Source of the DNA: Pseudomonas sp. PDM14
GTDB taxonomy: Bacteria; Pseudomonadota; Gammaproteobacteria; Pseudomonadales; Pseudomonadaceae
Assembly (NCBI RefSeq): GCF_014851905.1
Contig: NZ_JACVAQ010000002.1
Coordinates: 1,364,001 to 1,428,000, forward strand
Direction of reading: 5' to 3'
DNA: 64,000 bases
In this document: positions 56,222-64,000 of the stretch, in pieces
How positions within the stretch are numbered: the first letter of the stretch is position 1
How the letters are laid out: each line of letters begins with the position of its first letter
Position numbers and translations under genes: made by a program
Notes under the pieces: model-generated
Databases searched by the model: none
What the model saw: the letters and a program-made list of their open reading frames with translations, nothing else
Told to the model about the DNA's origin: nothing

Positions 56222-57778
56222 ATGGTTTTCTCATCCAACGTGTTCCTGTTCTTGTTCCTGCCGGTCTTTCTCGGCCTGTACTACTTGAGCGGAAACCGCT
56301 ATCGCAACCTGTTGTTGCTGATCGCCAGTTACATCTTCTACGCCTGGTGGCGTATCGACTTCCTGGCACTGTTCATCGGAGTCACGGTATTCAACTACTG
56401 GATCGGCCTGCGCATCGGCGCGGCCGGGGTGCGCACGAAAGCGGCGCAGAAATGGCTGATCTTCGGCGTGGTCGTCGACCTCTGCGTGCTCGGCTACTTC
56501 AAGTACGCCGGCTTCGGCGTGGAGAGCCTCAACGCGATCATCACCTCGTTCGGTTTCGAGCCGTTCATCATCACCCACATCCTGCTGCCGATCGGTATCT
56601 CGTTCTACGTGTTCGAGTCGATCAGCTACATCATCGACGTGTACCGTGGCGACACGCCAGCCACGCACAACCTGATCGACTTCGCGGCGTTCGTGGCGAT
56701 CTTCCCGCACCTGATCGCCGGCCCGGTGCTGCGCTTCCGTGACCTGGTCGACCAGTTCAACTACCGCACCCACACCGTCGACAAGTTCGCCGAAGGCTGC
56801 ACGCGCTTCATGCAGGGCTTCATCATGAAGGTGTTCATCGCCGACAGCATCGCGCCGATCGCCGACCATTCCTTCGCCCTGGCCGACCCCAGCACCGGCG
56901 ACGCCTGGCTCGGCGCGCTGGCCTACACGGCGCAGCTGTATTTCGACTTCGCCGGCTACAGCAGCATGGCCATCGGCCTGGGCCTGATGATGGGTTTCCG
57001 CTTCATGGAGAACTTCAACCAGCCCTACATCAGCCAGTCGATCACCGAGTTCTGGCGGCGCTGGCACATCAGCCTGTCGACCTGGCTGCGTGACTACCTG
57101 TACATCAGCCTCGGCGGCAACCGCGGCAGCACCTTCGCCACCTACCGCAACCTGTTCCTGACCATGCTGCTGGGCGGTCTGTGGCACGGCGCCAACTTCA
57201 CCTACATCATCTGGGGTGCCTGGCACGGCATGTGGCTGGCAATCGAGCGCGCCCTTGGCGTGGACGCCGCTCCGCGGCGCATCCAGCCGCTGAGGTGGGC
57301 ATTCACCTTCCTCCTGGTGGTGATCGGCTGGGTGATCTTCCGCGCCGAGAACCTCGACGTAGCCTGGCGCATGTACTCGGCCATGTTCAGCTTCGGCGAC
57401 TGGCGTCTGTCGGAACTCAACGCCGCACAGCTGACCAGCCTGCAGGTAGCGAGCCTGGTGCTGGCGTACCTGGCCATGGCCTATTTCGGTATCCGCCAGT
57501 TCTACGCCAACCCGCTGAAGGGCGCGCCCAAGGCCAGGGCCGAGGAGCATGTCGAGGCCGACGGCCCGGCTACTGCACAGCCGCGCAGCGCCGGTGCTGC
57601 GCAGGCTGACCCGGCGGCCATCGCCTACTCGCCGAGCGGCGCACTGGTCTACCAGCCGTCCTGGCTCAGCCAGCTGCCAGTGGTGGCCACCCGCGTGGCG
57701 GTGCTGCTGCTGTTCGCCGCTTCGGTGCTGAAACTCTCGGCGCAGAGTTTCTCGCCCTTCCTGTACTTCCAGTTCTGA
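56222..57778 (+). CDS. algI: MBOAT acetyl carrier protein AlgI
   Basis: A 518-residue polytopic membrane-bound O-acyltransferase that carries acetyl across the inner membrane for AlgJ and AlgX. Ten or more hydrophobic helices. Conserved SITEFWRRWHISLSTWLRDY and the catalytic His322 in LWHGANFTYIIWGAWHG, the same number as in P. aeruginosa. An Ala/Pro-rich insert (about 430-470) precedes the last helix. GGAGAGACGCGG lies before the ATG. The 288-bp gap from algL is filled by the inverted-repeat element. Confidence 0.96.
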   Translation: MVFSSNVFLFLFLPVFLGLYYLSGNRYRNLLLLIASYIFYAWWRIDFLALFIGVTVFNYWIGLRIGAAGVRTKAAQKWLIFGVVVDLCVLGYFKYAGFGVESLNAIITSFGFEPFIITHILLPIGISFYVFESISYIIDVYRGDTPATHNLIDFAAFVAIFPHLIAGPVLRFRDLVDQFNYRTHTVDKFAEGCTRFMQGFIMKVFIADSIAPIADHSFALADPSTGDAWLGALAYTAQLYFDFAGYSSMAIGLGLMMGFRFMENFNQPYISQSITEFWRRWHISLSTWLRDYLYISLGGNRGSTFATYRNLFLTMLLGGLWHGANFTYIIWGAWHGMWLAIERALGVDAAPRRIQPLRWAFTFLLVVIGWVIFRAENLDVAWRMYSAMFSFGDWRLSELNAAQLTSLQVASLVLAYLAMAYFGIRQFYANPLKGAPKARAEEHVEADGPATAQPRSAGAAQADPAAIAYSPSGALVYQPSWLSQLPVVATRVAVLLLFAASVLKLSAQSFSPFLYFQF

Positions 57779-57789
57779 GGAGCGCCGAG

Positions 57790-58935
57790 ATGACGACTCG
57801 TACCGGCAACATCATCTACTCCGCCGCCTTTGGCGTCAGTCTGGTGGCCCTGGCCATCTGGTCGACCAAGAGCTTCACCGACTTCTCGGCGGCGGACGAC
57901 ACCCCCGTGCTCAACGGCAAGCTGACCCACGCCTTCGAGAAGCACTACGACGAAGAATTTCCGATCAAGCAGTTCAGCACCAACGTCTGGGCGCTGCTGG
58001 AATACAAGCTGTTCAATGAAGGCCGCCCCGGCGTGGTCATCGGCGAAAACGGCTGGCTGTACTCCGACGAGGAGTTCAAGCCGGTCGCCGAACAGACGCA
58101 GAACCTGCAGGACAACCTGGCCATCGTCCAGGGCGTGCGCAACGAGCTGAGCAAGCACAACGTGCAGCTGGTCCTGGCCATCGTGCCATCCAAGTCGCGG
58201 CTGTACCCGGAGTACACCGGCGACAACCGCGCCACCGCGCTGCGTCAGGACCTGTACCAGAGCTTCCGCAACACCGTGCGCGGCAACGGCATCCCGGCAC
58301 CGGACTTGCTCAGCTCGCTGCAGCAGGCCAAGGAACGCGGCCAGGTTTTCCTGCGAACCGACACCCATTGGACGCCGCTGGGCGCCGAGGTGGTCGCGCA
58401 GCAGGTCGGCAATGCCGTGCGCGGTGCGGTGCAGCTCGATGGCGAGGCCCAGGCGTACGTCACCGAAACCACCGAGCGCAAGGACTACAAGGGCGACCTG
58501 ACCCGCTTCCTGCCGCTCGATCCGCTGTTCGAAAACCTCATGCCCAAGCCGGACGACCTGCAGCAGCGCGCTACCCGCGCGACCGGCGAAGGCGACGGTG
58601 ACGACGCTCTGTTCGCCGACAGCAGCATGCCGGTGGCACTGGTTGGCACCAGCTACAGCGCCAACCCCAAATGGAACTTCGCCGGCGCCTTGCGCCAGGA
58701 CCTGCAACGCGACCTGAGCAACCACGCCGAGGATGGCCACGGGCCGATTCTGCCGATGCTCAAGTACCTGCAGAGCGACGACCTGAAGAATGCCCCGCCG
58801 CAGGTGGTGATCTGGGAATTCCCCGAGCGCTACCTGCCGATGGCCAATGATTTCAGCGATTTCGATCCGGACTGGATCGCCGAACTCAAAGGCAGCAGCG
58901 GCAGCGAACGCCTGGCTACCACGGCCAGCCACTGA
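57790..58935 (+). CDS. algJ: Alginate O-acetylation protein AlgJ
   Basis: A 381-residue periplasmic, membrane-anchored SGNH-like acetylesterase/transferase that passes acetyl toward AlgX. Uncleaved N-terminal anchor (IIYSAAFGVSLVALAIW). Catalytic D191 and H193 in FLRTDTHWTPLGAEV and Ser288 in VALVGTSYSANPKWNF, the numbers expected for AlgJ. It starts 11 bp after algI with GAGGAG as ribosome site. Confidence 0.96.
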   Translation: MTTRTGNIIYSAAFGVSLVALAIWSTKSFTDFSAADDTPVLNGKLTHAFEKHYDEEFPIKQFSTNVWALLEYKLFNEGRPGVVIGENGWLYSDEEFKPVAEQTQNLQDNLAIVQGVRNELSKHNVQLVLAIVPSKSRLYPEYTGDNRATALRQDLYQSFRNTVRGNGIPAPDLLSSLQQAKERGQVFLRTDTHWTPLGAEVVAQQVGNAVRGAVQLDGEAQAYVTETTERKDYKGDLTRFLPLDPLFENLMPKPDDLQQRATRATGEGDGDDALFADSSMPVALVGTSYSANPKWNFAGALRQDLQRDLSNHAEDGHGPILPMLKYLQSDDLKNAPPQVVIWEFPERYLPMANDFSDFDPDWIAELKGSSGSERLATTASH

Positions 58936-58938
58936 TCA

Positions 58939-58959
58939 CCTTTCTCCGCGGGAGAAAGG
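58939..58959 (+). repeat. Perfect hairpin between algJ and algF
   Basis: CCTTTCTCC (58939-58947), loop GCG, GGAGAAAGG (58951-58959): a perfect 9-bp stem 4 bp past the algJ stop, 77 bp before the algF start. There is no T tract. It may protect or punctuate the mRNA; sequence style (C/T-rich arm, G/A-rich arm) resembles the other palindromes of the window. Confidence 0.6.
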
Positions 58960-59036
58960 CCATGGGTAAGGAATTTCCCTCACCCGGAACAACGGCCTGA
59001 ACAGGCCATTCGATAGGCAAGATGGAGGAACACCTC

Positions 59037-59681
59037 ATGACCAGACAGACCAACCGCAGCTGGACGTCGTATGCCTGCGCGCTCGCCCTGAGCATCGGCG
59101 CCCTGCACGCCCACGCCGACGAAGGCGGCCTCTACGGCCCGCAAGCGCCCAAAGGCTCGGCCTTCGTGCGTGCCTACAACGCCGGCAACACGGAACTCAG
59201 CGTCAACGTCGGCAACACCGCACTCAACGACATCGCGCCGCAAGGTTCCAGCGACTTCAAGTTCCTCCCGGCCGGCAGCTACAGCGCCCAGGTCGGTAGC
59301 AGCAACCTGCCGGTGAAGCTGGAGTCCGACCAGTACTACACCCTGGTCAGCCAGCCGGGCGAGGCGCCCAAGCTGGTCGAGGAAGAGCCCTTCAAGAACA
59401 AGCAGAAGGCGCTGATCCGCGTGCAGAACCTCAGCGACGCCAAGCTCACCCTGAAGACCGCCGACGGCAAGACCCCGGTGGTCGATGCAGTGGGCCCGGA
59501 CAGCAGCGGCGAGCGTGAAATCAACCCGGTCAAGGTCGGCCTGGCCCTGTTCGATGGCGACAAGAAGGTCAGCGACCTCAAGCCCGTCACCCTCGAGCGC
59601 GGCGAAGTGGTCTGCCTGTACGTCACCGGCACCAGCGGCAAGCTGTCGCCGGTGTGGGTCAAGCGTCCGGCGGAATCTTGA
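59037..59681 (+). CDS. algF: Alginate O-acetylation adaptor AlgF
   Basis: A 214-residue periplasmic protein required for acetylation, acting with AlgJ/AlgI/AlgX; it has no known catalytic motif. Signal peptide to about residue 27 (ALALSIGALHAHA|DE). Beta-rich phrases VRAYNAGNTELSVNVGNTAL and KALIRVQNLSDAKLTLKTAD suggest two Ig-like domains. ATG 59037 has GGAGGAAC at 7 nt; an ATG five codons earlier overlaps that ribosome site. Confidence 0.94.
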   Translation: MTRQTNRSWTSYACALALSIGALHAHADEGGLYGPQAPKGSAFVRAYNAGNTELSVNVGNTALNDIAPQGSSDFKFLPAGSYSAQVGSSNLPVKLESDQYYTLVSQPGEAPKLVEEEPFKNKQKALIRVQNLSDAKLTLKTADGKTPVVDAVGPDSSGEREINPVKVGLALFDGDKKVSDLKPVTLERGEVVCLYVTGTSGKLSPVWVKRPAES

Positions 59682-59755
59682 GTGACAGCTGCGCGTCCAG
59701 CCGCGTTGGCGACAGCCCGGCAGGATCTGCGCAGCGAACAGAACAACAAGTACAG

Positions 59756-59785
59756 CGTGCCCGCCGCAGCAGAGGGCGGGACGCA
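59756..59785 (+). repeat. Hairpin in the algF-algA gap
   Basis: GCGTGCCCGCC with GGGCGGGACGC around a short loop, one bulge. It lies in the 173-bp gap before algA, together with AT-richer sequence (GATTGGATAAGTGATTGG) that could host an internal promoter. No gene in the gap. Confidence 0.45.
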
Positions 59786-59854
59786 GCAACACGATTGGAT
59801 AAGTGATTGGAGCAGTGGGGAAATGGCCATTAACAGTTTTCAGGAGATACAACC

Positions 59855-61294
59855 ATGATTCCAGTGATCCTTTCCGGCGGCAGCGGCTCGCGACTTTGGC
59901 CCCTCTCGCGCAAGCAATACCCCAAGCAGTTCCTCGCCCTCACCGGTGAGCACACGCTGTTTCAACAGACCATCCAGCGCCTCGAGTTCGACGGCATGCA
60001 GCCGGCCGTGCTGGTGGCCAACAAGGAACACCGCTTCATCGTCCTCGAACAGCTGGAACAGCTGCAGCTGAAAACGCAGCTGCTACTGCTCGAGCCTTTC
60101 GGCCGCAACACCGCCCCCGCTGTCGCCATCGCGGCCATGCAACTGGTCAACGAAGGCCGTGACGAGCTGATGCTGGTGCTACCCGCCGATCACGTGCTGG
60201 AAGACCAGCGCGCCTTCCAGCAAGCCCTGGCCCTGGCCACCGTGGCCGCGGAAAAAGGCGAGATGGTGCTGTTCGGCGTACCGGCGACCAAACCGGAAAC
60301 CGGCTACGGCTATATCCGCTCCGAGGCCGGCGACATCGCCCTGCCCGAGGGCGTCAGCCGCGTCGCGCAGTTCGTCGAGAAACCCGACGCCGAGCGCGCC
60401 GCGGAGTACGTCAAATCCGGCGACTACTACTGGAACAGCGGCATGTTCCTGTTCCGCGCCAGCCGCTTCCTCGACGAGCTCAAGCACCACGACCCGGACA
60501 TCTACGACACCTGCCTGCTGGCCCTGGAACGCAGCGAGCGCGAAGGCCAGCAGATCACCATCGACCCGGCCACCTTCGAGTGCTGCCCGGACAATTCCAT
60601 CGACTACGCGGTGATGGAAAAGACCACCCGCGCCTGCGTGGTGCCGCTGTCCGCCGGCTGGAGCGACGTCGGCTGCTGGGCCTCGCTGTGGGACGTGCAC
60701 GCAAAGGACGAAGACGGCAACGTGACCAAGGGGGACGTGGTCGTGCGCGACAGCCACAACTGCCTGGTGCACGGCAACGGCAAGCTGGTCTCGGTGATCG
60801 GCCTGGAAGACATCGTCGTGGTGGAAACCAAGGACGCCATGATGATTGCCCACAAGGACCGCGTGCAGGAGGTCAAGCAGCTGGTCAACACGCTCAACGA
60901 GCAGGGCCGCTCCGAGACCCAGAATCACTGCGAGGTATATCGCCCGTGGGGCTCGTACGACTCGGTGGACATGGGCGGACGCTTCCAGGTCAAGCACATC
61001 ACGGTCAAGCCGGGGGCGCAGCTGTCGCTGCAGATGCACCACCACCGCGCCGAGCACTGGATCGTGGTCTCCGGTACCGCCGAGGTGACCTGCGACGACA
61101 ACACCTTCCTGCTCACCGAGAACCAGTCGACCTACATCCCGATGACTTCGGTACACCGCCTGACCAACCCCGGCAAGATCCCCCTGGAGATCATCGAGGT
61201 GCAGTCCGGCAGTTACCTGGGCGAGGATGACATCGAACGCCTGGAAGACGTCTACGGGCGCAGCCCGGAAATCCGCAACGTCCCCGTGCGTTGA
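59855..61294 (+). CDS. algA: Phosphomannose isomerase / GDP-mannose pyrophosphorylase AlgA
   Basis: A bifunctional 479-residue enzyme for the first and third steps to GDP-mannose. The N-terminal nucleotidyltransferase domain starts MIPVILSGGSGSRLWPLSRK with YPKQF; it continues with LVLPADHVLED and FVEKPDAERAAEYV. The C-terminal type II isomerase cupin has PGAQLSLQMHHHRAEHWIVV (metal-binding His cluster). The ribosome site is CAGGAGA. The last gene of the operon. Confidence 0.96.
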   Translation: MIPVILSGGSGSRLWPLSRKQYPKQFLALTGEHTLFQQTIQRLEFDGMQPAVLVANKEHRFIVLEQLEQLQLKTQLLLLEPFGRNTAPAVAIAAMQLVNEGRDELMLVLPADHVLEDQRAFQQALALATVAAEKGEMVLFGVPATKPETGYGYIRSEAGDIALPEGVSRVAQFVEKPDAERAAEYVKSGDYYWNSGMFLFRASRFLDELKHHDPDIYDTCLLALERSEREGQQITIDPATFECCPDNSIDYAVMEKTTRACVVPLSAGWSDVGCWASLWDVHAKDEDGNVTKGDVVVRDSHNCLVHGNGKLVSVIGLEDIVVVETKDAMMIAHKDRVQEVKQLVNTLNEQGRSETQNHCEVYRPWGSYDSVDMGGRFQVKHITVKPGAQLSLQMHHHRAEHWIVVSGTAEVTCDDNTFLLTENQSTYIPMTSVHRLTNPGKIPLEIIEVQSGSYLGEDDIERLEDVYGRSPEIRNVPVR

Positions 61295-61426
61295 CCCCGG
61301 TCGCGCCGCCCCTGGCGGCGCGCCACCCACTTCCCGTGTATGGCCCGCCGGGCCATACACGTCATTCGCGCCTTGTGTAGGATGGCTGGCATTGCCCGTG
61401 CCATCGACAATCACAAGGAGCGCTGC

Positions 61427-62257
61427 ATGAGCCACCCCGTCGTCCTTATCACCGGTTGTTCCAGCGGCATCGGCCGTGCCCTGGCGGACGCCTTCAAGGC
61501 AGCCGGTTACCAGGTCTGGGCCTGTGCGCGCAAACCCCAGGATCTCGCTGCCCTCGGCGCCGCAGGCTTCACCGCGGTGGAGCTGGACGTCAACGACGCC
61601 GACGCCCTGCAGCGCGTGGCCGAACGCCTGCGCAGCGAAGCCGGGCGCCTCGACGTGCTGATCAACAACGCCGGTTACGGCGCCATGGGCCCGTTGCTCG
61701 ACGGTGGCGCACCGGTGCTGCGCCAGCAGTTCGAGACCAACGTGTTCAGCCTGATCGAGCTGACCCGCACCTGCTTCCCGCTGCTGCGTGAAAGCCGCGG
61801 TCTGGTGGTCAACATCAGCAGCATTTCCAGCGTACTGATCACCCCGTTCGCCGGCGCCTACTGTGCGTCGAAGGCCTCGGTGCACGTGCTCTCCCGCGCG
61901 CTGCGCATGGAGCTGGCGCCGTTCGGCGTGGAGGTCATGGAAGTGCAGCCGGGTGCCATCGCCTCGAGCTTCGGCAACAACGCCACTGCGGCGGCGGAAC
62001 AGGTAATCAGCGAACAGTCGCCCTGGTGGCCGATCCGTGACGGCATCCGCGCCCGCGCCAATGCCTCGCAGGAAGATGCCACCCCGGCCAGCGTGTTCGC
62101 CGCCGAACTGCTGGCCGGCGTGCGCAGCGCCAAACGCCCGCAGCTGATGCGCATCGGCAACGGCAGCCGCAAGTACCCGCTGATGGCGCGCTGGCTGCCG
62201 CAACGTCTGCTCGACGGCATGCTGCGCAAACGCTTCGGCCTCGACCGCCAGCTGTGA
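61427..62257 (+). CDS. Short-chain dehydrogenase/reductase
   Basis: A 276-residue classical SDR: LITGCSSGIGRALADAFKAAG (split around residue 8-28), NNAGYGAMGPLLDGG, NISSISSVLITPFAGAYCAS with YCASK as the catalytic Tyr-Lys. AAGGAG lies 6 nt before the ATG. The substrate is unknown. The next membrane-protein gene overlaps by 4 bp (GTGA), so the two form a small operon. It lies 132 bp after algA, with no clear terminator between; read-through from the alginate operon is possible. Confidence 0.88.
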   Translation: MSHPVVLITGCSSGIGRALADAFKAAGYQVWACARKPQDLAALGAAGFTAVELDVNDADALQRVAERLRSEAGRLDVLINNAGYGAMGPLLDGGAPVLRQQFETNVFSLIELTRTCFPLLRESRGLVVNISSISSVLITPFAGAYCASKASVHVLSRALRMELAPFGVEVMEVQPGAIASSFGNNATAAAEQVISEQSPWWPIRDGIRARANASQEDATPASVFAAELLAGVRSAKRPQLMRIGNGSRKYPLMARWLPQRLLDGMLRKRFGLDRQL

Positions 62258-62634
62258 ACGCCCTGCCGCGCCGCTTCGCGCTTTACCAGTACGTGCTCGT
62301 CGCGGTAGCCGCGGCCTTCCTGTTCAACGTGCTGCTGCGCGCCGGGCTGAAGATCGGCGGCATGCCGGCGACCGTGCTGGCTGCCGTGCTGATCGCCTTC
62401 GCCCTGCGCTGGGGCTTCGTGCACCTGGAGCGCCGAATCTCCAGCATCGGCGAACGTTGGAGTTTGGTGGCGCTGTACGGCGGCGTGCTCGGGCTGATCT
62501 ACCTGATCATCTTCGGCCTGATGTGGCTCAAGGATGAACCGGGCGACATGGGCCAATTGCTGTTCTTCCTGCACTACCTCTGCTACCCGACGGCACTCGC
62601 GCTGATCCTGCACATCGGCCGCCGTACCGGCTGA
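62254..62634 (+). CDS. Small four-helix membrane protein
   Basis: 126 residues; GTG start at 62254 overlapping the previous stop. Hydrophobic helices: YQYVLVAVAAAFLFNVLL, MPATVLAAVLIAFALRW, LVALYGGVLGLIYLIIFGLM, FFLHYLCYPTALALILHIG. No family recognised. Coupled to the short-chain dehydrogenase. Confidence 0.75.
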   Translation: MNALPRRFALYQYVLVAVAAAFLFNVLLRAGLKIGGMPATVLAAVLIAFALRWGFVHLERRISSIGERWSLVALYGGVLGLIYLIIFGLMWLKDEPGDMGQLLFFLHYLCYPTALALILHIGRRTG

Positions 62635-62703
62635 GCACCGGCACACAGTACGCCGTGCGCACAGAAGGCTCGTGAATGGCTCACGCGCCCTACACAGCCG
62701 AAC

Positions 62704-63675
62704 TCAGTTCAGCGGGCACTTCGGTAGTGCGCTGCAGCCACTGCTGGCTTTGCCGGCGGCCTCCAGCGGGGCGCTGAAACGGGTGTCATCCGGCGCCAGC
62801 TGACGGGCGCATGCACGCGCCGCCGAGGCCTGCTGCGGGCAGCCGCGCTCATTGAGCAGCTGCCCCAGGTTGAACCAGCCCACGCTGAAATCCGCCTTGC
62901 GCTGCAGGCTGTCGCGCAGCGCCGCCTCGGCGCCTGCCTTGTCGCCCTCGGCGTAGCGCGCATTACCCAGCGCCAGCGCCGGCATGGGTTCACCCGGCCA
63001 GCGCTCGGCAGCCGTGCGATAGGCGCGTTCGGCGTCGGCACGGCGACCGGTTTCCTCAAGGTCACTGGCGGCCTGCAACCAGGGTTGCAGCCTGGCCTCG
63101 GCAGGAAGTTTGTCAGGGGGTACGGTGACGACCGCCCAACGCTGGGCACGCGCCCAGGTACGGTCGAAACTGCTGAAATCGGTGGTCCAGCGTTCGACGG
63201 TGGCCGAGCGCAGGATCAATTCGCTCTTCGCTCGGTCGAAGCCGACCAGCACGGCGAAGTGCCATTGCGGGTACCAGTCCAGGCCGAGGTTCTGCATCAC
63301 CAGCACCGGGTTGCCGGCAGCCACCTGGGCCAGCAGTGCATCCAGCTGCGGCTCAAGCGGGTAGACCAGTTGCCCGTGCTGCCGCGCCGCGGCGACCAGT
63401 TCCAGCTTCAGGCTGCCCTGCCGGCCTGGCAGGTAGACCTGGGGCTTGAGCTGCTCGGGCGAGGTCTGCACGCCACGCTGGACGAGCATGGTGGCCAGCG
63501 CCGCCGGCCCGCACTGGAATTCTTCCTGCGGGTAGAACGGCACCTCGCTGAGTTCGACCCGCTGCGGCAGGCGTTCGCTCTGCGCGGGCAACTGCACCTT
63601 GCCGGCGCAGCCTCCCAGCACCAACGCCAGCGCGACCAGAAACGACCGCGCCGGCCAGCCTGTCAGCGCAGGCAT
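62704..63675 (-). CDS. PA2778-family cysteine peptidase lipoprotein with TPR repeats
   Basis: A 323-residue lipoprotein. Signal with lipobox LGGC (Cys at about 23). A C39-like papain-fold domain (about 40-190) has PFYPQEEFQCGPAALATMLV with the nucleophile Cys, and the His in WYPQWHFAVLVGFDRAKSEL. TPR-type repeats follow (about 200-300; AERAYRTAAERWPGEPMPAL, VGWFNLGQLLNERG). The pairing with the PA2779-family gene upstream (13-bp overlap) matches PAO1 PA2778/PA2779. A possible role is processing of an exported partner (inference). Confidence 0.88.
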   Translation of the reverse strand: MPALTGWPARSFLVALALVLGGCAGKVQLPAQSERLPQRVELSEVPFYPQEEFQCGPAALATMLVQRGVQTSPEQLKPQVYLPGRQGSLKLELVAAARQHGQLVYPLEPQLDALLAQVAAGNPVLVMQNLGLDWYPQWHFAVLVGFDRAKSELILRSATVERWTTDFSSFDRTWARAQRWAVVTVPPDKLPAEARLQPWLQAASDLEETGRRADAERAYRTAAERWPGEPMPALALGNARYAEGDKAGAEAALRDSLQRKADFSVGWFNLGQLLNERGCPQQASAARACARQLAPDDTRFSAPLEAAGKASSGCSALPKCPLN

Positions 63676-64000
63676 TTAACGAAGCTGAAGATGTCCGTGG
63701 CGCAGAGCATGTCGGTGATGATGAAGATCACCAGAAACAGCACGATGACACCCGCCACGCTGGCACCCGCCGGCTCGTTGGCCAGTTGCTGGTTGAACTG
63801 CGCCAGCTCGGCCGGCGTCAGGCTGTTGATGCGCGCTTCGACCTGGGCGCGGTCGACACCCAGCTCCTCGAGTTTCTGCTGCGCCTGCTGGTCATCCAGC
63901 ATGCTCAGCAACTGTTGCCGATCGACCTGCTGCTGATGCTCCTGCAGCACCTGCGGGGTGCCGATCATGGCCGCGTTGGCCAGGGGAACATGAGCGAACA
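63663..64000 (-). CDS. PA2779-family protein (partial, runs off window end)
   Basis: The reading frame is open to the last base of the window, so the N terminus, probably a signal peptide ending ...HVPLANAA|M, lies outside. The visible part: about 70 helical, Gln-rich residues (VLQEHQQQVDRQQLLSMLDD, LTPAELAQFNQQLANEP) then one hydrophobic helix (VAGVIVLFLVIFIITDMLC) near the C terminus. The arrangement is typical of PA2779-family proteins. It overlaps the peptidase gene by 13 bp. The function is unknown. Confidence 0.82.
   Translation of the reverse strand, partial: FAHVPLANAAMIGTPQVLQEHQQQVDRQQLLSMLDDQQAQQKLEELGVDRAQVEARINSLTPAELAQFNQQLANEPAGASVAGVIVLFLVIFIITDMLCATDIFSFVKCLR

Noticed and set aside
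1..64000. CRISPR arrays, tRNA or rRNA genes, insertion sequences, prophage
   Set aside because: No direct-repeat array, tRNA-like cloverleaf, transposase or phage gene was recognised by reading both strands.

Overview
The window is a GC-rich chromosomal segment of a Pseudomonas. The evidence is a complete alginate operon (algD to algA), a complete Wsp chemosensory operon, the order lipoprotein - TetR - lysS - prfB - wsp known from P. aeruginosa PAO1, and a pair matching the PA2778/PA2779 families. The extra genes and the repeat types would fit the P. mendocina/oleovorans group, but species cannot be fixed from this window. I saw no tRNA, rRNA, CRISPR array, insertion sequence or prophage.

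Layout. 1-3881 (minus strand): start of a lipoprotein gene, a TetR regulator, lysS, and prfB with its programmed +1 frameshift. 3984-8586 (minus): three genes I do not expect at this place, namely an exosortase, its probable single substrate (a VIT/von Willebrand A protein with a PEP-CTERM tail) and a passenger-less autotransporter-type barrel. 8561-17038 (minus): wspR, F, E, D, C, B, A, a surface-sensing system that makes cyclic di-GMP. 17243-17995 (minus): a DUF533 protein. 18183-27549 (plus): LysR regulator, aldehyde dehydrogenase, four-gene polyamine-type ABC importer, second aldehyde dehydrogenase and a short-chain dehydrogenase. 27574-32587 (minus): recJ, a DUF1330 protein, yaeQ, a membrane diguanylate cyclase and a rhomboid protease. 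32729-39506 (plus): CoA transferase, a polytopic membrane protein, an iron-responsive sigma/anti-sigma/TonB receptor set and a 54-residue membrane protein. 39574-42249 (minus): moaE, moaD, moaC and a PIN-PhoH ATPase. 42737-44130 (plus): cytochrome b561 and yaaA. 44237-61294 (plus): AlgT-type promoter, long leader and the twelve alginate genes. 61427-64000: a short-chain dehydrogenase, a small membrane protein, and on the minus strand a cysteine peptidase and a PA2779-family gene that runs off the window.

How it fits together. Cyclic di-GMP links several parts: WspR and a second membrane diguanylate cyclase make it, and Alg44 carries an intact PilZ site through which it activates alginate polymerisation. 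The alginate genes cover precursor supply (algA, algD), polymerisation (alg8, alg44), the periplasmic and outer-membrane conduit (algK, algE, algG, algX, algL) and acetylation (algI, algJ, algF, algX).

The most novel-looking part is the exosortase / VIT-VWA / barrel block between prfB and wspR. It resembles the marine proteobacterial sortase systems that sort one VIT-VWA protein, but with an exosortase and a PEP-CTERM signal in place of sortase and LPXTG. Other points of interest are a 149-bp inverted-repeat element inside the alginate operon, two mutually exclusive stems in the algD leader, and several small dispersed palindromic repeats.
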